DNA of 64,000 bases, from the NCBI GenBank assembly GCA_963675135.1, contig OY776124.1, positions 8,694,677 through 8,758,676 on the forward strand, written 5' to 3'. Made by a program: the position numbers and the translations under genes. How positions within the stretch are numbered: the first letter of the stretch is position 1; each line of letters opens with the position of its first letter. Shown piece by piece: positions 1 to 8,655 of the stretch. The notes beneath the pieces were generated by a model. It made no database searches, was not told where the DNA came from, and saw only the letters and a list, made by a program, of their open reading frames with translations. This DNA is from Galeopsis tetrahit (Eukaryota; Streptophyta; Magnoliopsida; Lamiales; Lamiaceae).

Positions 1-431
1 CCTGGAAATCTCCTTGAATTTACCTATTTATAGGAATCCTCCCTCGAGAGGAAGTAAAGTCTTCCTCCTTTTTCGGAGCTGCCCATCAGACTCGGCCCTG
101 TGGAGTGGACGAAGTCTTCTCTTCTCTCCACTTCCCGAAGACTCGGCCGCATTCCTTCTTACTTGACTTGGTTCCCAAGATAAAGGAGGATAAGGTCTAC
201 CTTTTATCAAGTCTAAGCCGAAAATGGCGGAACCTCCCTACATTCAAGGCTCACGACCTTTCATCAAAACTAATTCTTCTGAAAGCTTCTTTCCAGCCGA
301 AGCTCCCTCCAAAGGGATCTCCAGGGAGGATTTCCCATCAGAGAGTATTATATAATCTGATCCTTCAACTTTTATCTTATTCTCTATACACGTGTCGACT
401 TCTTATTAGGTGACATTTTTAGGCCGCATCA
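1..431 (-). repeat. 3' LTR (partial) of the TAT-like gypsy element
   Basis: Bases 1-431 align without gaps to 13200-13630 with 4 substitutions. The end at 431 is GGCCGCATCA, the inverse of the expected LTR start TGATGCGGCC in the sense of the element. The first 293 bases or so of this LTR lie to the left of the window. Confidence 0.93.
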
Positions 432-450
432 TCTACTCCCCCCTACTCTC
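432..450 (-). other. Polypurine tract next to the 3' LTR
   Basis: On the - strand, bases 450 to 432 read as a purine-rich run, AGTAGGGGGGAGTAGA, directly before the LTR start. This is the expected plus-strand priming site of an LTR retrotransposon and fixes both the orientation of the element and the LTR edge at 431/432. Confidence 0.8.
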
Positions 451-919
451 GTAAAAGGGGGACATCTTTTGGGAGAGTAGAGAAATTTCTTAAAATCTAG
501 TTCAAGGGTCCTTCTGGAGATACGTGTATCATTCCTGCTTTGGAGAGGAAGTTTCAAAACATGTCCTTCTCCGAAGGCTTTTCCCGCCTCCAACTAAGGA
601 GACTTTTCGGTTTCCACGCGTGGGCCGCACGCGATCGCTTTTCTCTCTCCTTTGTTATTCTCCCGAGAAAAGTTCTCGATTCTTCCCCACATCTTCTCTC
701 ATTTACTCCACACAACCTCCTCTTTTCTCTTCTTCCCTTTTTCAAATTTCATCTCCTCCCAAAAGTCTCATATCGTCTTCATCTTTCTCCTTCGGTGTTC
801 TTCCTCCGAGTTTTCGCCGTCGCCGGCCACCCCGACCGATTCCGTAGTCCTCTTAATCAAGGTAACCCAGCTATCTTCCCTTTTTTTTTTTTTTCCACTT
901 TTATTAGCACTGTAACTCG
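451..919. other. Leader region between polypurine tract and antisense ORF
   Basis: No gene of its own is seen. In the direction of the antisense ORF (+ strand) the stretch is strongly pyrimidine-rich (about 640-900, CT-rich with a T-run at 881-893), like a plant 5' leader and promoter-proximal region. Short ORFs here have no recognisable domain and run through low-complexity sequence. Confidence 0.4.
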
Positions 920-1679
920 ATGTCCAGCCCCCTTTCTCCGCCTAAAAATCTCAGCCCAGCCTCTTCTGAATTGACTCCCTCTCTGATGGGGAGTCCAGAG
1001 AATAAGATTTCCCCTTCATCTCAAATCGACCATACTCATCTAGTTAGCCTTACTCGTGCTTATGGTTTTCCATCGGAATATACCTTTCGCGCTCCCCGCT
1101 CAAATGAACGCCCAGATCTCTCCCAACCCCGGACTCTTGCTTTTTTTGAAGCTCAACTTAGGGCAGGACTAAGATTTCCGATTCATCCCTATTTGGCTGC
1201 CATATCGACTCGCATGCAGATCCCTCTTAACCAGTTTACTCCGAATGCTATCCGTACTATGATAGGCTTTTTCATCCTGATGAAAGGAAATGGGGGTGAC
1301 CCATCTGCCGAACTGTTTCTGAGCCAACATTCTTGTAAAGTGAACGATGGCTTCTTTTATGTTAGTGGGCGAAGGTCCCGTGTCTGTAAGTTTCTGAAAA
1401 AACTCCACGAAGAAGACTCATCCTGGCGAGATTATTATTTTTTTGTTACAAGCCCTACTGATTGGTCATTTCCTCATGGGGATTGGATATTCCACAACCC
1501 TGGAGTTCTTCCTCCTCCTTTGAAAGCTTATTCTGTTTCCAATCACACTGTCATGACTGATCTCAATACTCACATCTATCCGCATGATTATTTCGATATT
1601 CCTAGTATTTGTAAAAATCCTCGCATCCTCTCCCACTTTGGCTTTTGCCCTCAAGACTTCCCTTTAGATTCTCGAGATG

Positions 1680-1762
1680 GTAAAAAATCTTTTATTCTTG
1701 TTTCTTTCTTCTCGTATGTGGCTATTTTTCTACATTCTGAACATCTTCTTGGTTATCTGCAG
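1680..1762 (+). other. Predicted intron 1 of the antisense ORF
   Basis: It begins GTAAAA after GATG and ends in TTATCTGCAG. It is 83 bases long and T-rich. Removing it joins codon GCA across the junction and keeps the frame from exon 1 into the exon 2 segment, which otherwise starts only at an ATG at 1765. Confidence 0.6.
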
Positions 1763-2187
1763 CAATGAGTTGGCTAACTCACATCTCCCGGGATGCCCCT
1801 GCTCTTAGCATAGTGAAGACCCCTGCACTATCCGCTCCAGAAGATCCTCCAAAAGCTCCTCCGTCTCCGGCTCTCGAAAGCTCAGCAAAGACCCCGGCTC
1901 CAGGGAGCCCTTCAAAAGTTCCTCCTCTCCCCGGTTCATCCACTCAAGTTCCTGGTTCAGTTGCTAGGAGAACCCGATCAGCTGCCAACGCCTTCTTTTC
2001 TGACTGTGGCACCTCTAAGAAGAAGAAGGAAAAAGGGATCCGTGCTGAGAAGGAATCTCCCCCTCCTACTGTGTACGAGCCTCTCCACCGTCTTATCGAC
2101 CGATGACCTGCTCCTCCCAACGCTGAGTTATCCGACACGCCTCTTCCTGAAGACCTACTGCTCCGGGGGGCTCATCTTTTTTCCGAG

Positions 2188-2255
2188 GTACTTTCTATTA
2201 TTTTCAGATCTCTGCCTTCTTCACATCCTAAACATTGTTTCTTTTTCTTTTGTAG
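2188..2255 (+). other. Predicted intron 2 of the antisense ORF
   Basis: It begins GTACTTTCT and ends in a pyrimidine run followed by TTTTGTAG. It is 68 bases long, phase 0. It separates the Pro-rich linker from the coiled-coil exon and keeps the frame on both sides. Confidence 0.55.
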
Positions 2256-3089
2256 TTTGGTCTTATCTATACTAAGATACTCGACCAAGGCGTTGAGATG
2301 GTGGCTGAGCTCGAACTTCTCCAAGCTGAAGCATCTTCTCTCCAGTCAACTCTCAAAGGAATCACTAAGGAGAAAGACAAGGCTCATAAACGAGCTCAAG
2401 CTCTGGCTGAGGAATTATCTCTTCTACAGACTCAAAGCAAGCAGGATGCAGCCCGGATTAAATATCTGGTGCAGGAGGTGGGACGGATGGAACGCGAGCT
2501 ACCAGACGTCGGAGTGCAGACTTGCATTAAGTCTCTATTCACTTCCTCCTTGGGTCAAGAGTTCTTGGGGACCCTCCATACTCAGTGGCTGTCCGGCTTC
2601 CTAAAGAGCTCGAGCTTCTTATGCGCCATGGGGCCCCATATCCCTCATTTCATCGACCATGGCTTCAGCAATGCTGTGGCCGAACACTCAGCTCCGGGGT
2701 TCGACGGGACCTACTCTCGTGAGTTCCACCTGGACCAACTTGCTACTCCTCCAAAATTCTTGGGGGATCCTAAGGAGAGCCCCGACAGTCCTTGGTGGTT
2801 GCCCGGCATGAATCAGGCCATCACCAAGTTGCAGGCTGCTAAGGTGAGCATGGCTGAGCTAAAGCCCCTGGAGCGTCTAGTTTATCCTTATGCTTCTGCT
2901 CCAGAGATGGCAACAAAGGTAGATGGAGGGACAGGCGTTGAAGATACCGTGAAAGGTACAGAGGGTCCAGAGGAGGGCGGAGGATCTAGCAACCATGTCG
3001 CTGAAGAGGAGGGCGCTGCTAGAGGAATTGAAGGAGTTGAGGTCGAGGGGGCCGTTGCCGAGGAAGCTGCTGCTGAAAAAACAGTTTAG

Positions 3090-3449
3090 ATTTCATATTT
3101 CCGGTGGCCACAATGAACAATTTACTTTTCTTTCGTTTTGCTGCACTCTTTTCATTTTCTGCTCATAATACTTGTTCACATACTTCGTAGGGGACCCCAC
3201 ACTCCTGGATATGTGGGGGCTTTTGTAGTGGTCGTATTGGCTTGATATTGCTTGTCTGTTGGCGTGCTTTTTCTTCTCTGTTTGCATGAATAACTTACAA
3301 GACCAGCAATGAATATGTTGGAGGTGTGCTCTCTCCACCCCCTCTTTGTTGGTCTTGTAGGCTACGTTGGAGTCGTCTTTTGGTTGTCCTATCTTTTGAT
3401 TTCAATTGGCTTGGTTATGGGGAGACATCCTCCCCCTTCTCTTGACTCC
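3090..3449. other. Non-coding spacer between antisense ORF and tandem array
   Basis: No ORF with a recognisable domain is seen. The sequence contains T-rich stretches and would be the 3' untranslated part of the antisense transcript. Confidence 0.4.
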
Positions 3450-4157
3450 TGAATCATAAAATCTATCTTTTTCATTATCCAGTCTTTGTAATTTTCAAGC
3501 ATGGTGAGGGCTTTCTGGAGCACCTCGGCCTCTAGGCCTCTGAGTGTTTCTCACTCGAACTCTTAAAAGATTTTGATTCATAAAATCTTCTCATTTCAAT
3601 AATCCTCTTGGGTCTCAAGTAGGATGAGGGCTCTCTGGAGCATCTCGGCCTCTAGGCCTTTGAGTGTTTCTCACTCGAATTCTTAAAAGATTTTAATTCA
3701 TAAAATCTTCTTATTTCAGTAACCCTTTTGGGTCTCAAGTAGGATGAGGGCTCTCTGGAGCACCTCGGCCTCTAGGCCTTTGAGTGTTTGTCACTCGAAT
3801 TCTTAAAAGATTTTAATTCATAAAATCTTCTTATTTCAGTAACCCTCTTGGGTCTCAAGTAGGATGAGGGCTCTCTGGAGCACCTCGGCCTCTAGGCCTT
3901 TGAGTGTTTCTCACTCGAATTCTTAAAAGATTTTAATTCATAAAATCTTCTTATTTCAGTAACCCTCTTGGGTCTCAAGTAGGATGAGGGCTCTTTGGAG
4001 CACCTCGGCCTCTAGGCCTTTGAGTGTTTCTCACTCGAATTCTTAAAAGATTTTAATTCATAAAATCTTCTTATTTCAGTAACCCTCTTGGGTCTCAAGT
4101 AGGATGAGGGCTCTTTGGAGCACCTCGGCCTCTAGGCCTTTGAGTGTTTCTCACTCG
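3450..4157. repeat. 120-bp tandem array in the 3' region of the TAT element
   Basis: A 120-bp unit is repeated about 5.9 times; the marker GATGAGGGCTC recurs at exact 120-base spacing near 3505, 3625, 3745, 3865, 3985 and 4105. The first copy is the most diverged and the last four are nearly identical. Each unit holds the small palindrome GGCCTCTAGGCC. The array lies downstream of integrase in the sense of the element, the position where TAT elements are known to carry hypervariable tandem repeats. Confidence 0.93.
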
Positions 4158-4464
4158 CCATTTCTTGTACTCATATATCGCATATTCAAATATGGAAAAG
4201 ATAATCAAGACACAATAATTCTGAATAATTCTTTCTTCAAAAAGGGATAAGACTTCATTGATTTATTGTCAGTTTTCAACATAGGCCATAGATAACCTAC
4301 GCCGGTCTCATTAAAAACCTCTTTACGGAAAAACCCCAGAGGGGAAACCCGTAGAGAGGGAAAAAGAGCTCCGGTGAAGCCACAAAATACATTAAGCAAA
4401 ATATGAATCCATGCAAAAATCACAAAGCAAAAGTCATAAATGGTCTCAAGACCTTACACTTTCT

Positions 4465-5565
4465 TCAAATAAAGAATCTCTTCAAATGGCGAACGTTCCA
4501 GGGTCTAGCTATGTCGACCCCCTCCATGTTCTGTAATCTATAGGCTCCTCCCTTCAGTGCCTGTGTGATTTTGTAAGGCCCCTCCCAGTTGGGCTCCAAC
4601 TTTCCCGTATTCTTTAGGGCATCAGCTCTTCTTAGTACCAGGTCCCCTGCTCTAAAGGACCTCGGGATCACCCTTCGGTCATATGCGGCTTTAATTCTGA
4701 TCTTATATCTTTCAGCGCGTACTCTAACCATCTCTCTTTCTTCTTCCATTAAATTTAGGGCCTCTCTCATCAATCTTTCATTATGATGTTCTTCAAATTG
4801 TGCAATTCGATGCGACTGCAACACGGCCTCTGGAGGTATCACCGCCGCGGCTCCGTAGACCAGCTGAAATGGGGACTCCCCAGTTGCTGTCTTTGGACTA
4901 GTTCTATATGACCACAATACATTGTCTAACTCGTTCACCCATCCTCCTCCTATCTTCGTCAGTCTTGTTCGAATACCATCAACTATCGTTCGATAAGTAA
5001 CCTCCACTTGTCCATTGGCTTGAGGATGAGCTACAGAGGTGAATCTCTGTATTATGTTTAGTCTTGCACACCATCCTCGTACATTTTCTCCATTAAACTG
5101 TGTTCCATTATCAGAGACCAATATTCTGGGTACTCCGAATCTGCAACAAATCTGTTTTCTCAAGAATTTAATCACATTTTCTTCATCTATCGTAGCCAGA
5201 GGAGCAGCTTCCACCCATTTGCTAAAGTAGTCTACTGCCACTATTAGAAATTTCCTCCCTCCGGAGGCTGGAGGGAAGGGTCCTACCAAATCGATTCCCC
5301 ACTTAGCAAAGGGACAGGGAGAGTGCATAGCTCCCATTTCTTCCGCAGGGGTCCTTATCAATGGACCATTTTTCTGACACTTGACACATTTTTTCACAAA
5401 TTCCCTAGCGTCTTTTGTCATGGAGGGCCAATATAACCCAGCCCTTAAAACTTTCTTCACCACTGCTTTGTATCCTTCATGACTAGCTGCATCACCTTCA
5501 TGGATCTCTTTAAGTGTGTACATCGCTTCTCGGGTTGATACACACCTCAAATATGGTTGTGTGAA
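4465..5565 (-). CDS. Integrase domain of the TAT-like gypsy polyprotein
   Basis: Inserts the retroelement cDNA into the genome. In order: a zinc-binding H-H-C-C region (HEGDAASH ... CVKCQK), then the catalytic core with Asp in WGIDLVGPFP, Asp in VSDNGTQF and Glu in HPQANGQVE, then a C-terminal region ending in RPWNVRHLKRFFI. The three catalytic acids are present. The segment is in the same frame as the upstream RNase H part and is separated from it only by a TAG at 5566-5568, so it is the rest of one pol ORF and not an independent gene. The first Met (position 5550) is probably not a real start. Confidence 0.9.
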   Translation of the reverse strand, partial: FTQPYLRCVSTREAMYTLKEIHEGDAASHEGYKAVVKKVLRAGLYWPSMTKDAREFVKKCVKCQKNGPLIRTPAEEMGAMHSPCPFAKWGIDLVGPFPPASGGRKFLIVAVDYFSKWVEAAPLATIDEENVIKFLRKQICCRFGVPRILVSDNGTQFNGENVRGWCARLNIIQRFTSVAHPQANGQVEVTYRTIVDGIRTRLTKIGGGWVNELDNVLWSYRTSPKTATGESPFQLVYGAAAVIPPEAVLQSHRIAQFEEHHNERLMREALNLMEEEREMVRVRAERYKIRIKAAYDRRVIPRSFRAGDLVLRRADALKNTGKLEPNWEGPYKITQALKGGAYRLQNMEGVDIARPWNVRHLKRFFI

Positions 5566-7140
5566 CTATCTCTTGTATAAGTGTCCTCCGATAATACAAT
5601 ATTTGATCCGAAGGGCTCGAGTTTCTCTGGTGGTAGGGGCGTCTGTTCCCTTAGTGAGTTCCACCCATATGGCTCTTCTCCAATCATCTTCCTCTTCAAT
5701 GGCACCAATGGGGTTCTCCAGGGTCTCCCTTTCTGCCACTACCAAGGTCACTGTTCCTTGTCCATCAAACTCTGTAGAGCTAGCGAGTTTGGAGAGGCTA
5801 TCCGCCTGCATATTTTTCTCTCGAGGTATCTGGACTACCTCGCACTCCTGGAATTTGCCCATCACTTCTTTGGCTCGTTCCAGATAGGCAATCATCCTAC
5901 TATCTTTGGCTATATACTCTCCATTCACCTGTTGAACAACTAATTGGGAGTCTGAGTATAGGGTTACCTTTGGAGCTCCCAATTCTAATGCCATCTCCAT
6001 TCCTCTAATCAAAGCCTCGTACTCCGCTCCATTATTCGAGGTCATGAATCGAAACCTCACTGCAAATTGTAGGTCCTCTCCTTGAGGGCCCGCTAGCACA
6101 ATCCCTGCTCCGCATCCGCTCAGAGTCACTGAGCCATCTACATATACCTTCCATCCCTCAGCTTCCTCTGGTTTGGTCGACTCTTGGATGAAGTCGGACA
6201 AAGCTTGGGCTTTTATGGCTTTCCGTGGCTCGAAATCCACGTCATATTCTTGGAGCTCTATTGCCCATTTCACCATCCTTCCAGAGAGGTCTGCTCGCCC
6301 TATAACCTTCTCTGTGAGTTCAGGTCCCAGTTGGGTGCCTATCTTAGTGGCAAAGCCGAATTTCCCTGGGAAGAGCTCCACGCTCATCAGTTCCTCGTCT
6401 GTTTTAACATTTACTTGTTCAGGTGTTGCTCCCTCTACTTTCTTCCTCTTGACCTCAGGGTCATCTCCTCTTGTCCGCTCTAGGCCCTTAGTTAGGGCTC
6501 TATCTGCCATCTTCACCGACTCTGCATAGCACTTCCGTGCTTGGTACTGGTTTCCTCTCACTTCTCCCACCCCTGTGGCTGTAGGGAATTTCATTTTCAT
6601 ATGAAATGTAGAAATGATTGCCTGAAAGAGATTCAAGCTGGGTCGTCCCATCACAACATTGTATGATGAGGGGATGTCTACAATAAGGAACTCCACCACG
6701 TGGACCTTCCGAGCTGGAGCGTCCCCTAATCCTACCTGTAACATTACTGATCCCAAAGGTTGGATGGCACCTCCAGAGAAACCATACAGAGAGGTATCTA
6801 CAGGGCGCAGCTTCACACTCAGCTCCATTCTCTTAAAACATTCAAAAAACATGATGTCAGCCGAACTCCCCGTATCTACGAAGATTCGAGCGATATCGAA
6901 CCCCGCTATATCGGTAGTGATCACCAGAGCATCGTTGTGATCTTCCTTAACTCCCTTCACATCCTCCGGACCAAATCGGATATTGGGCGTCTCCGTCATG
7001 CGTCCTACTTCTCTTAACTGACCCCCTTGCTTTGCCTTTAGAGCCCAGACACTCTGCTTTCTCTTCCGAAAGGAATCTCCCTCGGCTGGTCCTCCCACAA
7101 TCATGTGAATCACTCCTCTCTTCGGCGGTGGAGGATTAAG
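5566..7140 (-). CDS. Protease and RNase H of the TAT-like gypsy polyprotein, with the RT domain deleted
   Basis: This is the aspartic protease and RNase H part of pol. The protease has the active site FVDTGSSAD (about residues 78-86 from the Met at 7113) and the conserved VMGRPSLN (about 154-161). RNase H has the four acids: Asp in VDGS (326), Glu in NNGAEYEAL (364), Asp in YSDSQLV (388) and Asp in QADSLSK (438). Between them, about residue 268, the sequence passes from the pre-RT linker (ELFPGKFGF) directly into the RT/RNase H connector (RADLSGRMVKW). The whole RT domain, some hundreds of residues in related elements, is missing, and the reading frame is kept. The frame ends at TAG 5566-5568. 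Homology extends upstream of the Met to about 7140 (PPPPKRG), where an inversion breakpoint lies. Confidence 0.88.
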   Translation of the reverse strand, partial: LNPPPPKRGVIHMIVGGPAEGDSFRKRKQSVWALKAKQGGQLREVGRMTETPNIRFGPEDVKGVKEDHNDALVITTDIAGFDIARIFVDTGSSADIMFFECFKRMELSVKLRPVDTSLYGFSGGAIQPLGSVMLQVGLGDAPARKVHVVEFLIVDIPSSYNVVMGRPSLNLFQAIISTFHMKMKFPTATGVGEVRGNQYQARKCYAESVKMADRALTKGLERTRGDDPEVKRKKVEGATPEQVNVKTDEELMSVELFPGKFGFATKIGTQLGPELTEKVIGRADLSGRMVKWAIELQEYDVDFEPRKAIKAQALSDFIQESTKPEEAEGWKVYVDGSVTLSGCGAGIVLAGPQGEDLQFAVRFRFMTSNNGAEYEALIRGMEMALELGAPKVTLYSDSQLVVQQVNGEYIAKDSRMIAYLERAKEVMGKFQECEVVQIPREKNMQADSLSKLASSTEFDGQGTVTLVVAERETLENPIGAIEEEDDWRRAIWVELTKGTDAPTTRETRALRIKYCIIGGHLYKR

Positions 7141-8262
7141 AAGAAGAAGGAGGCGTGTTCTTTACTTTGCTTATATGGAGAGGGTTGATTCTTTAACTCA
7201 AACACCAGCTGGGAGACGTTTCTGATGGATGGAAAAGCTTCAAGACGAGCTGGAATTGTAGACATGAATCGGTTCTTCCTACGGATTTTGATGACCGATC
7301 GAAGAGGCAAAAAGGAAAAGAAGTGGTGTGTTCTCCTCCTTAATCTTGATCGATTCTTCAGATGGAATGGAGAATGATTTTGGCAGAGCTTGGGAGTGTT
7401 TGTGAAAGGGAATAATGAAGAAGAAAGCTACTGTGATGGGGGTATATATAGGAGAGAAGATGGTTGGTTATGAATAGTATTTGGTGAGGTGGACCAAAAG
7501 TGACCACATGAGTTTTGTGGTTAAAAGTTAAAGTTGTTGATATTTATTTATCATGATATTCGTTAGTACTCGGTATTTACTACAAAGTCGTTACTTATTT
7601 TTGTGTTAGTTTTTCGCGGAAAATTACACGAGAGCTATAAATATTTAGGATTTATGGCGATAAAATCGTCGCACTTTGAGATAAAAATTATTTAATTATA
7701 AATTCGACTTACGACTACTTATATTATTTTAGTTTTAAATTCCAATATTAATTTAATAGCGAATTTATCAGAAAGAGTCCTAATATAAAATAAAATTAGA
7801 TAAGACAAACATTATATCACAAAGACACGAAAAGCATGGCAACCAAGTAAATGTAATTTTCATAATTATAAATTTTCAATGTATCAAATATTATATCAAT
7901 GATCAAGAAAGTAAATGAATCAGACCTCTATATTTTATATTAAGATTGAAATGGCAAGGCAATTACTATTTATTAAAATGCATATCATGCTTCGTTAAGT
8001 TGTTTATCACATAAGCTTTGATAAAATGATTTGTAAGATTATTAATTAGACTTCTTTCCTTTTGACACTTATTAAATATTTATCAAACCTTATACTTCTT
8101 TTATTTCTTTATTAAGTGCTATGAGTGTTGCCCGACCAGAATGCTCGTCCGTCTTCCTGAAAATCAAATCTTTTGGAAACAAATAATGACGTTAATATAG
8201 TTGAAAACTCTTAAATAATTTATTCCTTTATTTCATATTAATTTTTGGGACGGGGTGTTACA
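7141..8262 (+). mobile_element. Right part of an LTR-type insert (inverted segment)
   Basis: The segment ends at 8262 with GGGGTGTTACA, the typical terminus of a plant gypsy LTR, followed by CCTCT and then gag coding sequence on the + strand. The other end of the insert is at 11538 and reads from gag as TGTAACGCCC. A TATA-like TATATATAGG lies near 7443. No coding sequence is seen, so this is probably LTR sequence. The left edge near 7140 is a rearrangement breakpoint and not an element end. Confidence 0.6.
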
Positions 8263-8655
8263 CCTCTGGATCAACAAGAGATAGCAATCCCTCTGGAGGT
8301 CCCCGGTCTGGCCCTCGTGGGAGGTTTGAGAAATACACGCCCTTGAGGATTGAGCCTGCTGAAGTACTGGAGGTAGCACGAGATCATCCAGACTTGAAAT
8401 TTCCATATTCCAGAGGTCGAGGACCTCAGAAGCCTAAGTCTGATCGATTCTGCCGATTTCACAATGAATATGGGCATGACACAAATCAGTGTTACCACCT
8501 GAAAGACGAGATCGAGAGGATGATCCAAGCGGGTCATCTAAAAGAATTTATATTTAGAGACAGACAAGGCCCTCGAGGGCAGAAGCGAAAAGACCATGAA
8601 AGAAAACCGGAAGAGAAGGAAACCAGAGAGGCGACCGAGGATATGCATGCACGAA
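8263..8655 (+). pseudogene. C-terminal part of gag (zinc knuckle), inverted relative to the rest of the element
   Basis: This stretch encodes the nucleocapsid end of gag: basic Arg/Gly-rich sequence, then a knuckle-like CRFHNEYGHDTNQC and a charged tail. It is on the + strand while the gag N-terminal part (11539-12882) and pol are on the - strand. The codon frame at CCTCTGGATC continues the frame that the N-terminal part leaves at its CCTCT, so the two were one ORF. After about 8655 homology to gag stops. It lacks its own start and is not expected to be expressed. Confidence 0.8.

Larger units (their letters stand above)
920..3089 (+). pseudogene. Spliced antisense ORF of the TAT element (Transposase_28-like, coiled coil), one premature stop
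   Basis: Three open segments can be joined by GT-AG introns that preserve frame: exon 1 at 920-1679, exon 2 at 1763-2187, exon 3 at 2256-3089, giving about 672 codons. Exon 1 carries the 'LRAGLRFPIHPYLAAI' style region known as 'putative gypsy type transposon' (Transposase_28, PF04195), about residues 40-230. Exon 2 is Pro/Ala/Ser-rich linker. Exon 3 starts with a Leu/Glu/Lys-rich predicted coiled coil and ends in an acidic Gly/Glu/Val-rich tail. An in-frame TGA at 2104-2106 breaks exon 2; it lies next to a CGA codon and would need only one C-to-T change. It is transcribed opposite to gag-pol. Such antisense ORFs are known in the TAT lineage and their function is unknown. The domain match is strong; the splice sites are inferred. 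Confidence 0.75.

Noticed and set aside
105..413. Open frame of 102 codons, repeated at 13304-13612
   Set aside because: It lies inside the LTR and is present in both LTR copies simply because the LTRs are identical; the translation matches no known domain.
3450..4157. CRISPR-like or other spaced repeat array
   Set aside because: Units are directly adjacent with no variable spacers; it is an ordinary tandem array in a plant retroelement.
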